Part shown: positions 33,674-45,640 of the stretch, piece by piece
How positions within the stretch are numbered: position 1 is the first letter of the stretch
Layout of the letters: every line of letters begins with the position of its first letter
Source of the DNA: Bos javanicus
Lineage: Eukaryota; Chordata; Mammalia; Artiodactyla; Bovidae
Assembly: GCF_032452875.1 (NCBI RefSeq)
Contig: NC_083883.1
Span: forward strand, 58,588,698 to 58,652,697
Length of the DNA: 64,000 bases
Direction: 5' to 3'
Made by a program: the position numbers and the translations under genes
Notes under the pieces: model-generated
The model's database searches: none
The model's input: the letters and a program-made list of their open reading frames with translations, nothing else
Told to the model about the DNA's origin: nothing

Positions 33674-35959
33674 TTAGATTAAATAAGTGTTTTTATTATT
33701 TTATTTTCCATTCTATCAATTTGTTGATAGAGAATACTTTTATTCTCTATCTTTGTTACCCTATAGATAACAAGCTGTGTACTTAACTGGTTAGAGTCTA
33801 CTATGAATTAGTATTCTCACAATTTCATAATCAATAAGTAACTTAGAATGCTTTGTCTCTATTTTCTGTTTCCTGGCTTTTTAAAGATAAAATGATTTAA
33901 TATCACCTAACATTGACCTTCTCCAGTGTTCTTTGGTCCTTTCTGTATTTCTATGCTTTTCACTTTTATTTAGCTTGAAGAAATTCATTTATTATTATTT
34001 TTAATGTGAATCTTCTGGCAGTGAATTCTTATGGTTTTTGTATAGCTGAAAATATCCTTGACATTTATTTTCAAAGTATATCTTTGCCTGGTATAAAATT
34101 CTAGGTGGCCAGTTGTAGTTTTCACTGGTTTAAAGATGTTATTTTGTTGCCTTTTTACCTACATACTTTCTCTGGAAATTTAGCTGAACATTTGATATAT
34201 ATTACCTTGAAGGCAATGTCTTTTATTCTCTGGTGCTTTTAACATAATCTTCTTATATTTTGTCTTCAACAGTTTTACTGTAATATTCCTAAGTCTGTTT
34301 TTCTTTGCATATATCTGGCGAAGAGTTTATCAAGCTTCTTGAATCTATAGCTTAATGTCCTTGCTTGCTCTTTCGTTTTTTGAACACCAAATTACTTTCT
34401 GCTGTATATTGTTTGTTCCTTTTTTCTTTGTTCTATTTTCCATTCCTTTTGTTCCCCATGCCGAAGCCTGGTTATTTTATGCTGACATACCTTCTGTTTC
34501 ATTAAACCCAACTTTCACTCCATACAATCAGTTGTTCAACTATTATTAATTTCAGTCATTTAATTCTAGAACACCTATTTAATTTTTCCTACAGGCTCTC
34601 ATTTTCTTTGAAATTCTCCATTCTGTTGTCTATTGTATACTAATAGACTGTTGTCTAAAATATACTAATCACAATTATTTTAAAACCTGTGTTTGATAAT
34701 AGTAATGTATTGGTGACTGGAGGTCTGTTCATGTTAGTTTTTTTTCTTAATTTTCATTCATTTAGGCATATCTACTATCTTACTGAACAGTGTCTTAATT
34801 GAATATCAGACACTGAAAAAATACATAGGCTCTAGCTAATAGTATCTTCCCTTTAAGATGATTTTCTTTAAGAAAATGTATAATAAGATTTGGGAAACAG
34901 CACCTTAATTTAATCAGTTCTTAAGTTGACTCAACCTGTGCTTCTGTATTAATGAGCCCTGACACATTTCATATTTCCTTTTCTGCTAAGGCCCATCCCT
35001 TCAAGGGTCTCAACTAAAACTTTGGATTGAGCCTTCCCTCTTGATAGTTTCTGAAGCACAATTTCTATTTCCTCAGCACTATGTGCCTGTTTTTTGGCCT
35101 TTAATCTGCCTGCTTCTTATATTCTTAATCTTCATAGCTTAGAATTTGAAAAATACCTCAGTGGCAATAGTGGCACGGAATGTTAGGTTACCTTCAATGT
35201 GATTTCTTTTTGAGTCTCTTCAGTCCTGACTGCCTTAATTGCTCTCAAATGCTTTCAAACTTTCTTTTTTACTTTATTCATATTTTAAAACTGTTCTTAC
35301 CAAGAGTATGTGTTTTGCTATATGTTACTTCATTGTAATTGGAAGCAAAAATCTACAACTGGAATTTTATTAATGTATAATAGTTAGCTACCATATGTAT
35401 TTTAGGTTTGCACTCTGTTATTACAAGTGATATAAGAGTAATAATACTTGTATAACAAAAAAGTAACTAATATCATTGAAAATTAATATATAAAAGCTAT
35501 TTTAAAAATTTAGTTTTCACAAATTCACATAATACCAAATAAATGAGAAAGTGATTTTTTAAAATAATCTGATTAAGGTTTTTTCAAAGTTCTTTTGAGG
35601 ACTGAAAGATTTTTGATTCTTCATTATTTCTTTAATCTCACTTTAATCTTTATTTGATATACAAATATGATTTGTATTCTGTGGATCAGAGACAAATTTA
35701 TTACAGTGAGAAACAACTGTACTGGAAAATATTAGCCTTGAAAATGCCTTTCCAAAATCTTTCCTTGCTACTTGCCTAACAATTTCTTTCATTTTAGTAC
35801 ATATTTACTAAGGTAGCTTGTCTCTTTTAGTTTTCCTTATCATTATTTCCTTACATCTTGGGTCAATAGACAAAATTATGAGATCTCTTACATAGCATAA
35901 AATGTAGATTATTTTTATTATTTACAATAATAAGTACACTTTAAGGCCACTCATAGTTT

Positions 35960-36160
35960 ACAATGTACATTCTCACACACACTTTTATTTGAACCCCTTA
36001 ATAGTCCTATGAGTTTGGCAAAGTAATTGTTTTCCTGTTTTATAGATGGGGGAAATCAGAATCAAATACTCAGAGTGCTTTTTCCTACATCACCCAAGAA
36101 TAAAAGAGTAAATCTGAAGTTCAGACTCATGCCTCTTGATCTAATCCCATGTTTATTTCT
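35960..36160 (+). repeat. MIR SINE
   Basis: AATAGTCCTATGAGTTTGG, TTTTATAGATGGGGGAAATC and AGTTCAGACTCATGCCTCTTG are in MIR order. Confidence 0.55.
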
Positions 36161-36808
36161 TTGCACTACGTTGCATCATTCAATCAACATTCATTAGGTA
36201 CCTGTGATATGCCAAACCCATAAATAATCACTGGGAATAAACAGGGAAATATGACATGAGCAAGAAAACAAGTTAAAACATATGTGGACTTGGAAGAAAA
36301 GGTTCCCTTTTTTCTTTTGTTGGATTTCTTCTAAATTCTTCAAAGACAATATCTGTGGATCTAGTTCACAGGATTTATTAAGTGCATATTGTAAACTCTA
36401 GGTGCCATTAGGGAATAGAGAAAGAAACAGAAGGCATGATCCTTCTCAGAAAGTCCTTTGACACTAAGCAATATAGACAACCAATGAAGCAATCTGAAAA
36501 GCAAGTATCCAGTGAATTACTTGTTGTTTGGCTTTACATGGAGCCCATCATCATATGCAAACCTCACATGTTCATGTTTATTTTCATTGCTGTTATAAAA
36601 TCAAAAGTTAAGAATGGCCTCATTCAGGCTAGACTGGTTAGCATTCCTAATAGAAGCCATCAGGTGGTTGGTCATAGTATCTGAAATACTAGGGTTCTCC
36701 ACATTGGTTATAAATTATGGACCACTGCCTGGAAACCCTCGCTACATAAAACCTAAAGCCTGTTACCATGATTTCCTTCTTTTCTTTGAGTTTAACTAGC
36801 CAGACTCT

Positions 36809-37084
36809 CGGAGAAGGCAATGGCACCCCACTGCAGTACTCTTGCCTGGAAAATCCCATGGATGGAGGAGCCTGGTGGGCTGCAGTCCATGGGGTCACTG
36901 GGAGTTGGACACGACCGAGCTACTTCACTTTCACTTTTCACTTTCATGCATTGGAGAAGGAAATGGCAACCCACTCCAGTGTTCTTGCCTGGAGAATCCC
37001 AGGGACGGGGGAGCCTGGTGGGCTGCCGTCTCTGGGGTCGCACAGAGTCGGACACGACTGAAGCAACTTAGCAGCAGCAGCAGC
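36809..37084 (+). mobile_element. Bov-A2 SINE with TSD
   Basis: Two Bov-A monomers with the TTCACTTTCACTTTTCACTTT linker region and an (AGC) tail. The TSD AGCCA(G/A)ACTCT lies at 36798-36808 and 37085-37095. Confidence 0.93.
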
Positions 37085-37274
37085 AGCCAAACTCTGCATA
37101 TGAATCCTCAACAGAAATGTAGCGTATATTTAATTGATTGGATTTCAAAGATGAGAATCCATAAAACTAGGCTTTAAGAGCATAAAAAGTGACACATTTA
37201 TTGTGATTTAATCTTTTCCAGATATCTTATTATCAATTCTTATACAAATTTTTATCAGAGATATGAGTTTTCTG

Positions 37275-37400
37275 ATTCTAAAAATGATTATCTGAAAACT
37301 GAGAGATGCTAAGCATTTCAGATAACACAGCAGAGGTACAGATAGAATTCAAATTCAAATCCAGCTTATTTCAAAGTCCATGATTTTTCTTCTATACCAG
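37275..37400 (+). repeat. MIR SINE fragment
   Basis: AAACTGAGAGATGCTAAGC, ATAACACAGCAGAGGTAC and a GAATTCAAATTCAAATCCAGC-like end fit a diverged MIR. Confidence 0.5.
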
Positions 37401-37480
37401 GAGTTGGGAAATATTTTCTTTGAAGAGCCAGGTAACAAATATTTTAGGGTTTGTGGGCCATTTGGTCTCTGTCACAGTTA

Positions 37481-37696
37481 TAGCTTCCCAGGTGGCACTA
37501 GCGGTAAAGAACCCACCTGCCAATGCAGAAGATGTAAGAGATGCAGGTTTGATTTCTGGGTTGGGAAGATCCCCCGGAGGAGGGCATGGCAGTCAACTCC
37601 AGTATTCTTGCCTGGAGAAGCCCATGGATGGAGGAGCCCGGTGGGCTACGGTCCATAGGGTCGCACAGAGTCAGACATGACTGAAGTGACTTAACA
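37481..37696 (+). mobile_element. Bov-tA SINE with short TSD
   Basis: Head AGCTTCCCAGGTGGCACTAG and a body ending CATGACTGAAGTGACTTAAC. The 8-bp TSD CACAGTTA lies at 37473-37480 and 37697-37704. Confidence 0.88.
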
Positions 37697-38379
37697 CACA
37701 GTTACTTAACACTGCTGTTACAGAGTGAAAGTAGCATAGACAATACAGAAAGGAATGAGCATGGTTGTGCTATAATAAAATCATATTTATGAACACAAAA
37801 ATTTCAATTTCATATAATTTTCACAATATTCACATTATTTTTCTTTGAATTGTTTTTCAACCATTTCAAAATGCAAAAGTCATTCTTAGCTCACAGACCA
37901 TAAAAAACAGGCAATGGGTCAGTTTTGGCCCATGGGCTATAGAGTCTGACCTCTGCTGTATTTCTAGTTTCCAGTCCACTACCTAAAATGAACAGAATAT
38001 TGTATTGTAGAGGGATTCGATGAGGAATGAATCTTCACCCTTAAGGTACATACTCCTCAGCGATCACATTTATGCAATACTGCAGAAGACAAAATGCTAT
38101 GCTACAAATATTGTTAAGTGTAAAATAGACTCAAAAGGACCTGGTGATTGTTTGGACATAGAGAGACAGAGATAGCTTTGTCTCAAATGGAATTTCCCCA
38201 TTCATCTAATCTTCCACACCCCTCTATACCCCTCCCCACCCACACACATATACACATTCTACGAGTTAGAAATTTTAGTCATAACAGATTGCTTTCAGTG
38301 CTAGAAAACACCAAAGTTTTTATATTTCCCTAGCCTTTCAGGTAAGGAGTTCATGTTTTTTCTTCTTGGTAAGTGCTTT

Positions 38380-38560
38380 CTCCACTTGGACTTTCCAAAA
38401 AACACATACTAATCTTCTAAGATTTAGCTCAAGGATTACTTCTATTATAAGGCCTAGACTTTTCTGAATTTTTCTCCCAAACCCTACATAGTATGTGTAA
38501 TTAATCTCTTCCTCCTCTGTGCTTCCTCAATAAACATTTCTGTCACAGTTCCTATATACT
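38380..38560 (+). repeat. L2-like fragment
   Basis: TTAGCTCAAGGATTACTTCT, then AGGCCTAGACTTTTCTGA, resembles the L2 3' region (CTCAAATGTCACCTCC..AGGCCTTCCCTGA type). Weak. Confidence 0.35.
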
Positions 38561-38599
38561 TGCAAATAATCCATAGTTCAAAGAAGACTTTATAGGGAA

Positions 38600-39090
38600 A
38601 TTAGAAAATATTTTGAGTTGAATGAAAATAATATGTCAAATTTTATGGGATGCAATTAAAGCAATGTTAAAGGGAAATTTATAGCTTTAAATGTCTATGT
38701 TTGGCGGGAGTAGCGGGGTGAGGAGGTAGTTAGGGTTGAGGGAAAGCATTATTAAGGGCTTCCCCAGTGGTTCAGATGGTAAAGAATCTGCCTGGAATGC
38801 AAAAGACTTAGGTTCAATCCCTGGGTTGGGAAGATCCCCTGGAGAAGAGAATGGCTACGCAATCTACTATTTTTGCCTGGAGAATTCCATGGACAGAGGA
38901 GCCTGGCAGGGTAAGGTCCATGGAGTCACAAAGAGTCAGATGCAACTGAGTAACTAAGACTTCTACTTTTTTCAAGCATTATAAAATCAATAATCAATTT
39001 TCACCTGAAGTAATTGGAAAAAGAGCAAATAAAAACCAAAGTAAAAATAAAAAGGAAATAACAAAGAGCAAAAGTCAGTCAAGTAGGAAA
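38600..39090 (+). mobile_element. L1 ORF2 fragment in sense orientation, split by a SINE
   Basis: GGGATGCAATTAAAGCAATG..GGGAAATTTATAGC, then (after the SINE) GTAATTGGAAAAAGAGCAAA and AGGAAATAACAAAGAGCAAAAG, is the L1 ORF2 order read on the plus strand. Confidence 0.6.
38753..38973 (+). mobile_element. Bov-tA SINE with TSD
   Basis: Head GGGCTTCCCCAGTGGTTCAG and a body ending GCAACTGAGTAACTAAGAC. The TSD AAGCATTAT lies at 38744-38752 and 38974-38982. It is inserted in the sense L1 fragment. Confidence 0.92.
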
Positions 39091-39660
39091 AAAAAATTCC
39101 TGTATCATCACTGTTATTTTATTTTCTCTAGAAATAGCAGCAGTGCAATTAGACTTTTAGTTTTACACTTTATGAGATATAAAATAAACGAAGTATAAAA
39201 CATGAAAAAAAGACTTAAAATTTAAATCATTTTCTCATAAACTGAATTAACATCTAAAGAGAAAAACAACCTGAAAATTATTTCACTTATCTATTTGTTT
39301 TATAGTTTTGCCTCTTAAAATTTAGTTTTTAACATATTTAAAATTCATTTTCATATGCAGAATATGATAGAGTCCCATTTTGTTTTCTAAATACAATAAG
39401 CCAGTTTTTCTAATTCTATCCATTAAAACTTTAATCCTTAGCCTGATAATTTGTGGCACTACATTAACTATATACTAGTTTCTGGAATATTCAAGAGACA
39501 GTTTTTAAACACTCTGTTCTATTCCATTGATCTATTTTTCTACTCCTTACACTAGCAATACAATACACTGTTTCTCTTACTATAACTTTTTACTATGTAA
39601 AACATTTCTGGTGGAGCATATCCTCCCCCCTTTCCAATTTTTGTACATCTTTTTCAAAAT

Positions 39661-41463
39661 TGAGTTCCAAAGAATAGCAAGAAGAGATAAGAAAGCCTTT
39701 TTCAGCGATCAATGCAAAGAAATAGAGGAAAACAACAGAATGGGAAAGACTAGAGATCTCTTCAAGAAAATCAGAGATACCAAAGGAACATTTCATGCAA
39801 AGATGGGCTTGATAAAGGACAGAAATGGTATGGACCTAACAGAAGCAGAAGATATTAAGAAGAGGTGGCAAGAATACACAGAAGAACTATACAAAAAGAT
39901 CTTCATCACCAAGATAATCACGATGGTGTGATCACTCACCTAGATCCAGACATCCTGGAATGTGAAGTCAAGTGGGCCTTAGAAAGCATCACTACGAACA
40001 AAGCTAGTGGAGGTGATAGAATTCCAGTTGAGCTATTCCAAATCCTGAGAGATGATGCTGTGAAAGTGCTGCACTCAATATGCCAGCAAATTTGGAAAAT
40101 TCAGCAGTGGCCACAGGACTGGAAAAGGTCAGTTTTCATTCCAATCCCAAAGAAGGGCAATGCCAAAGAATGCTCAAACTACCGCACAATTGCACTCATC
40201 TCACACGCTAGTAAAGTAATGCTCAAAATTCTCCAAGCCAGGCTTCAGCAATATGTGAACCGTGAACTTCCAGATGTTCAAGCTGGTTTTAGAAAAGGCA
40301 GAGGAACCAGAGATCTAATTGCCAACATCCGCTGGATCATGGAAAAACATCTATTTCCAGAAAAACATCTATTTCTCCTTTATTGACTATGCTAAAGCCT
40401 TTGACTGTGTGGGTCACAATAAACTGTGGAAAATTCTGAAAGAGATGGGAATACCAGACCACTGGACCTGCCTCTTGAGAAACCTGTATGCAGGTCAGGA
40501 AGCAACAGTTAGAACTGGACATGGAACAACAGACTGGTTCCAAATAGGAAAAGGAGTATGTCAAGGCTATATATTGTCACCCTGTTTATTTAACTTATAT
40601 GCAGAGTACATCATGAGAAACGCTGGGCTGGAAGAAACACAAGCTGGAATCAAGATTGCCAGGAGAAATCTCAATAACCTCAGATATGCAGATGACACCA
40701 CCCTTATGGCAGAAAGTGAAGAGGAACTCAAAAGCCTCTTGATGAAAGTGAAAGAGGATAGTGAAAAAGTTGGCTTAAAGCTCAACATTCAGAAAACTAA
40801 GATCATGGCATCTGGTCCCATCACTTCATGGGAAATAGATGGGGAAACAGTGGAAACAGTGGCTGACTTTATTCTTTTGGGCTCGAAAATTACTGCAAAT
40901 GGTGATTGCAGCCATGAAATTAAAAGACGCTTATTCCTTGGAAGGAAAGTTATGGTCAACCTAGATAGCATATTCAAAAGCAGAGACATTACTTTGCCAA
41001 CAAAGGTCCATCTAGTCAAGGCTATGGTTTTTCCTGTGGTCATGTATGGATGTGAGAGTTGGACTGTGAAGAAGGCTGAGCGCCGAAGAATTGATGCTTT
41101 TGAACTGTGGAGTTGGAGAAGACTCTTGAGAGTCCCTTGGACTGCAAGGACATCCAACCAGTCCATTCTGAAGGAGATCAGCCCTGGGATTTCTTTGGAA
41201 GGAATGATGCTAAAACTGAAACTCCAGGACTTTGGCCACCTCATGCGAAGGGTTGACTCATTGGAAAAGACTCTGATGCTGGGAGGGATTGGGGGCAGGA
41301 GGAGAAGGGGACGACAGAGGATGAGATGGCTGGATGGCATCACTGACTCGATGGACGTGAGTCAGTGAACTCCGGGATTTGGTGATGGACAGGGAGGCCT
41401 GGAGTGCTGCGATTCATGGGGTCACAAAGAGTCGGACACGACTGAGCGACTGATCTGATCTGA
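39661..41463 (+). mobile_element. BovB LINE, 1.8-kb reverse-transcriptase fragment
   Basis: 5'-truncated at the FQRIARRDKKAF segment, it covers the whole RT region to the 3' tail (CTGATCTGATCTGATT). The catalytic motif YADD is intact at 40685-40696, inside an open frame of 349 codons (40319-41368). Upstream, the frame is lost near 39900 and again near 40345, where a GAAAAACATCTATTT unit is present twice in place of the usual text. A 2-bp deletion near 41362 ends the frame early. It has no endonuclease and cannot be autonomous. Confidence 0.93.
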
Positions 41464-41512
41464 TTCACTTATTTCATATTATTCACTTATTTCACATTAT
41501 TCACTTATTTTC
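41464..41512. repeat. Short tandem repeat at the BovB 3' end, about 18-bp unit
   Basis: TTCACTTATTTCATATTA, TTCACTTATTTCACATTA and a partial TTCACTTATTT follow directly on the LINE tail. Confidence 0.88.
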
Positions 41513-42889
41513 CAATTTTATAATAAGCTTTGGATAGTTTCTTCTACTTCTTGAAAAGCATACTGGTACATATGAGCTGAATTTAATCAAACACTTGATT
41601 TTCACTGTTTAATATTATCTTGTGATTTCTCTTCTTTGATCCATCATTATGTTGAATTACATTGATGGATTTCTTTTTTAAGATATCAAATCATATTTGC
41701 CTTTGTGGAGTGAACTTGCTTGTTTATTATATATAATATTTGAGCATACTCTTGGATTTTATTGATTTTTAATCTTGGATTCTTACTTTTACATTTATAT
41801 GTGAAATTAGTTTATATATTTCTTTTTTGAATGTTCAGAATATACAACTCTCATAAAATTGTTTGGGAAATTTTTCACCTTTTCTATTTTTTGAAACCAC
41901 TTGCATAAAATAAGAATTATCTGTTCCTTCAAAATTTGTCAGAACCCACCTGTAAAACCAATTGAGCCTGGGGCTTTTTTGAGGAAACATTTATAATTTA
42001 TAATTTCTATTTAAATGTTTTTGATTGTTATTAATATATTCAATTTTTCTTTTCCAATTTTGGAAAAGATACTAGATTACTAGATAGTTTACTAGATAGT
42101 TCTTCTCCATATTCAAATTTTAATACAGATAGTTGTTCATAATATATTTACAAATAACTCTGTTTTATGTATAGTTAGGTTTAGGTATAGTTTTCACTCC
42201 CTTTATACTGGAATTTTTTGAACCTTTTCTCTTGTTTTCTTAATTACACATGCCTGGTACTTCTTCAAAGAACAAATTTTAGTTTTATTCATTTCTGTTT
42301 TTATTCTAGTTACTATTCTCCAAGTCACTGATTTCTGTCCTTCTCTTTATTATTTCCTCCCTTCCTGTTTCTCTGCATTTACTCTGATGTTCTATTTTAG
42401 ATTCTTATGTTGGACACTTGGATAATTTGTTGTCACTGTTTCATAAATTTTCCCTCTAGATGTTATTTTAACTGTAGTCCATAAATACTGATATATAGTT
42501 CTTTTATTGTCAACGAGTCCTAAGTATTTTTTATACCTCATAATTTCTTTTTGAAGTTGTAAAATTTTAATAGCATTTTGTTTCTAGCCCTGATTTTTCA
42601 GAGCATAACAACTTTAATTGTGCCAGTTATGTCAATATTAGAGTTTTACTCCTCTTCCACTTGGCCCAACAGTTTATTAGGAAGTACTTAAATAGTGAGC
42701 CTTTATTCATTCAGAAATTAAGGACCAGTCTGTATCAGAGATGTATTAGAGATTCTCCTAGCTGGTCAAAAAGTGTTTACCAGTACTCTTACCATTTTTT
42801 TCTATTTTTTTTTTAATATACAGAAATATGTACAAAATCCTTTTTCCTTTCCTCTTTTCTTATTTTAAAAATTTGTGTTCTTTGCTCTT

Positions 42890-43664
42890 CTTACTTTTAT
42901 TCTTTATTTTCAAATTATTTATTGTTTAATTGAGGCATAACTTATATTCAAGATTATTTTCGTTTTAGGTATAAAACATAATGATTCAATATTTGTATAT
43001 ATTGGGAAATGATCACCAGAGTGAGTCTAGTTAACATCCATCATCATACTTAGTTACAGTTTTTTTTCTTGTGATGGGAGCTTTTAAGATCGACTCTTTT
43101 AGCAACTTTCAAATATGTAGTACATTATTAACCATAGTTGCCACCCTGCACAGTACATCCCCTTGACTGTGTTTTATAACTGAAAGTTTGTACATTTTGA
43201 CTCTCCTGATCTATTTTGTCCACTCCCTAATCCCCACCTCTGGCAAACACTAATCTGTTCTCTGTATCTATGAGCTTGCTTTTTTCCCCTTTTAAAAAAA
43301 TCCCATATCTAAGTGAGATCATAGGGTATTTGCCTATCTCTGTTATTTTACTTAGCATAAAGCCCTCAAGTTCTGTCCATGTTGTCACAATGGTAATATC
43401 TCCTTGTTTTTTATGACTGAATATATGTGTATACACACACACACACCATATTTTCTTTATATATTCATCCATTGTTAGACACTTGGGTTGTCTCCATATA
43501 TTGGCTATTGTAAGTAACATTACAGTGAACATGAGGGTACATATATATTTTTGAGTTAGTCTTTTCATTTTCTTTGGCTAAATACCCAGAAGTGGAATTG
43601 CTAGATCACATGGTGGTTCTATTTTTCAAAATGTTTTGAGGAAACTCCATACTACTTTCCTTAG

Positions 43665-43701
<37 letters not shown>

Positions 43702-45640
43702 AAATTGCTTCAGTTGTGTCCGACTCTGTATGACCCCAGAGATGACAGCCCACTAGGCTCCCCCATCCCTGGGATTCTCCAGGCAAGAACACTGGAGTGG
43801 GTTGCCATTTCCTTCTCCAATGCATGAAAGTGAAAAGTGAAAGGGAAGTCGCTCAGTCGTGTCCGACTCCTAGCGACCCCATGGACTGCAGCCTTCCAGG
43901 TTCCTCCATCCATGGGATTTTCCAGGCAAGAGTACTGGAGTGGGGTGCCATTGCCTTCTCTGTTCCTTAGTGGCTGCACCAATATACATTCCCATCAACA
44001 GTGCACAGAGTTACCCTTTCTCCATGTCTTTGTCAATACTAGCTGCTTCTTACCTTTTTGATAGTAGTCATTCTAGCATTTTTTCAGAGTACAGGTCTTT
44101 CACCACCTTGATTAAATTTATTTCTAGGTATTTTATTCTTTTTATGCAATTGGAAATGGAACAGTTTTCTCAATTTTTCTTTCTGATAGTTTCTTAGTGT
44201 TTAGGAATGCAACCAATTCTATGTACTGATTTTGTATCCTGCAACTTTACTGAATTCACATTAGTTCTAATAGTTTTCTGGTGGTATCTTTAGGTTCTAT
44301 ATATAAAACCATATCATCTGCAAATAGTGACAGTTTTACTTCTCCCTTTCCAATTAAGATGCCTATTATTTATTTTTCTTGCCTAATGTTCTGGCTAGAA
44401 TAACCAATACTATGTTGAATAGAAGTGGCAAAATTGGGCATCCTTGTCTTTTTCCTGATCTTGGAGGAAGTTTTCAGCTTTTCACTACTGATATGATGTT
44501 AGCTGTAGATTTGTCATAAATGGCCTTTATTATGTTGAGGTTTATTCCCTGGATACCGACTTTGAGAGTTTTTATCATAAATATATGTTGAATTTTGTCA
44601 GATGTTTTTTCTGCATCACATTGTTTTTATTCTTCATTTTCTTAATGTGGTGTATCATGTTGGTTGATTTGCAAATGGTGAACTATCCTTTCATCTCTGG
44701 AATATGTTCCACTCTGTCATGGTGTATAATACTCTTAATGTAATGTTGAATTTGGTTTGCTAATATTTTGTTAAGGATTTTTCCATTTATATTCATCGGG
44801 GATATTAACCTGTAATTTTCTTTTCTTGTGGTATCCTTGTGTGGTTTTGGTACCAGGCTAATGCTGGCCTCATGAAATGAGTTTGAAAGTATTCCCTCCT
44901 CTTCTGTGTTCTGAAGAGTTCAAGAAGAATTGGCTTTAATTCTTGGAAAGTTTGGTAGAATTCACCAGTATAGATGTCTCATCCTGGACATTTTTGTAGA
45001 GAGTTTTTAAATTAATGATTCAGTCGCCATACTAGTCATTGGTCTGTTCAGATTTTCTATTTCTTCATTACTTGGCTTTGGAAAGTTGTATGTTTCTAGT
45101 AACTTATCCATTTCTTCTGGATTGTTTAATTTGCTAGTGTATAATTGTTTGTAGTAATCTCTTCTGATCCTTTATATTTCTGTGGTACCTGTTGTAATGT
45201 TTCCTGTTTTATTTATGATTTTATTTGAACCCTCTCTATTTTTCTTCTTGGTAAGTCTGACTAAAGGTTTATCAGTTTTGCTGATCTTTTAAAAAAATCA
45301 GCCCTTGGTTTTATTGATTTTTTTCTATTTTCTTTCTATTCTCTGTATTATGTATTTCTGTACTGACTTTAATCCCTTCCTTCTACTGTCTTTGGGCTTT
45401 GTTCTTTCTTCTTTTTCTAGTTCCTTTAGGTGTAAAGTTAGGTTGTTTATCTGAAATTTTTGTTACATTTTGAGGCAGCCATTTATTTCTATGAACTTCT
45501 CTCTTATAACTGCTTTAGAATTGAACATATTTACTTTTAAAGTAATGATAAGTATGTACTTTCTGACATTTTGTTAATTGTTTTCTTGCTGTTTTGTAGT
45601 TTCTTTTTTTACTAGTTCTTCTCTTGCTTCCTTTGTGGCT
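42890..45640 (-). mobile_element. Old L1 LINE, antisense, 3' UTR to ORF2
   Basis: Reverse L1: the 3' UTR region with CCAGAAGTGGAATTGCTAG and CATTCCCATCAACAGTGC, then ORF2 with CATATCATCTGCAAATAGTGAC (RT FADD on the minus strand, near 44310) and GTTTGCTAATATTTTG. It is the longest single L1 block here and is cut by a Bov-A2. Confidence 0.8.
43667..43962 (-). mobile_element. Bov-A2 SINE with (TGC)12 and TSD
   Basis: A (TGC) run at 43665-43700 leads into GCTTCAGTTGTGTCCGAC, the linker, and the second monomer ending GCCATTGCCTTCTC. The TSD TTCCTTAGTG lies at 43657-43666 and 43963-43972. Confidence 0.94.

Larger units (their letters stand above)
31881..34800 (-). mobile_element. Old L1 ORF2 sequence, antisense, interrupted
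   Basis: 31881-32160 and 33690-34800 read as decayed L1 (for example TTGTGGATTATCTCTTTT..., GGTATAAAATTCTAGGTGGCCAG). A Bov-tA and the nested BovB pair sit inside. It may continue the L1 that begins at 24185. Confidence 0.5.
39270..42890 (-). mobile_element. Old L1 LINE, antisense, interrupted by BovB
   Basis: 39270-39660 and 41515-42890 read as decayed L1 ORF2/3' sequence in reverse (CATTGATCTATTTTTCTACTCC; CATCATTATGTTGAATTAC; ACCAATTGAGCCTGGGGC). BovB 39661-41463 sits inside. Confidence 0.6.

Noticed and set aside
40319..41368. 349-codon reverse-transcriptase frame as a host gene or domesticated RT
   Set aside because: It is one of several BovB copies here, with the LINE 3' tail attached, frameshifts upstream and near its end, and no promoter or splice evidence of host use.
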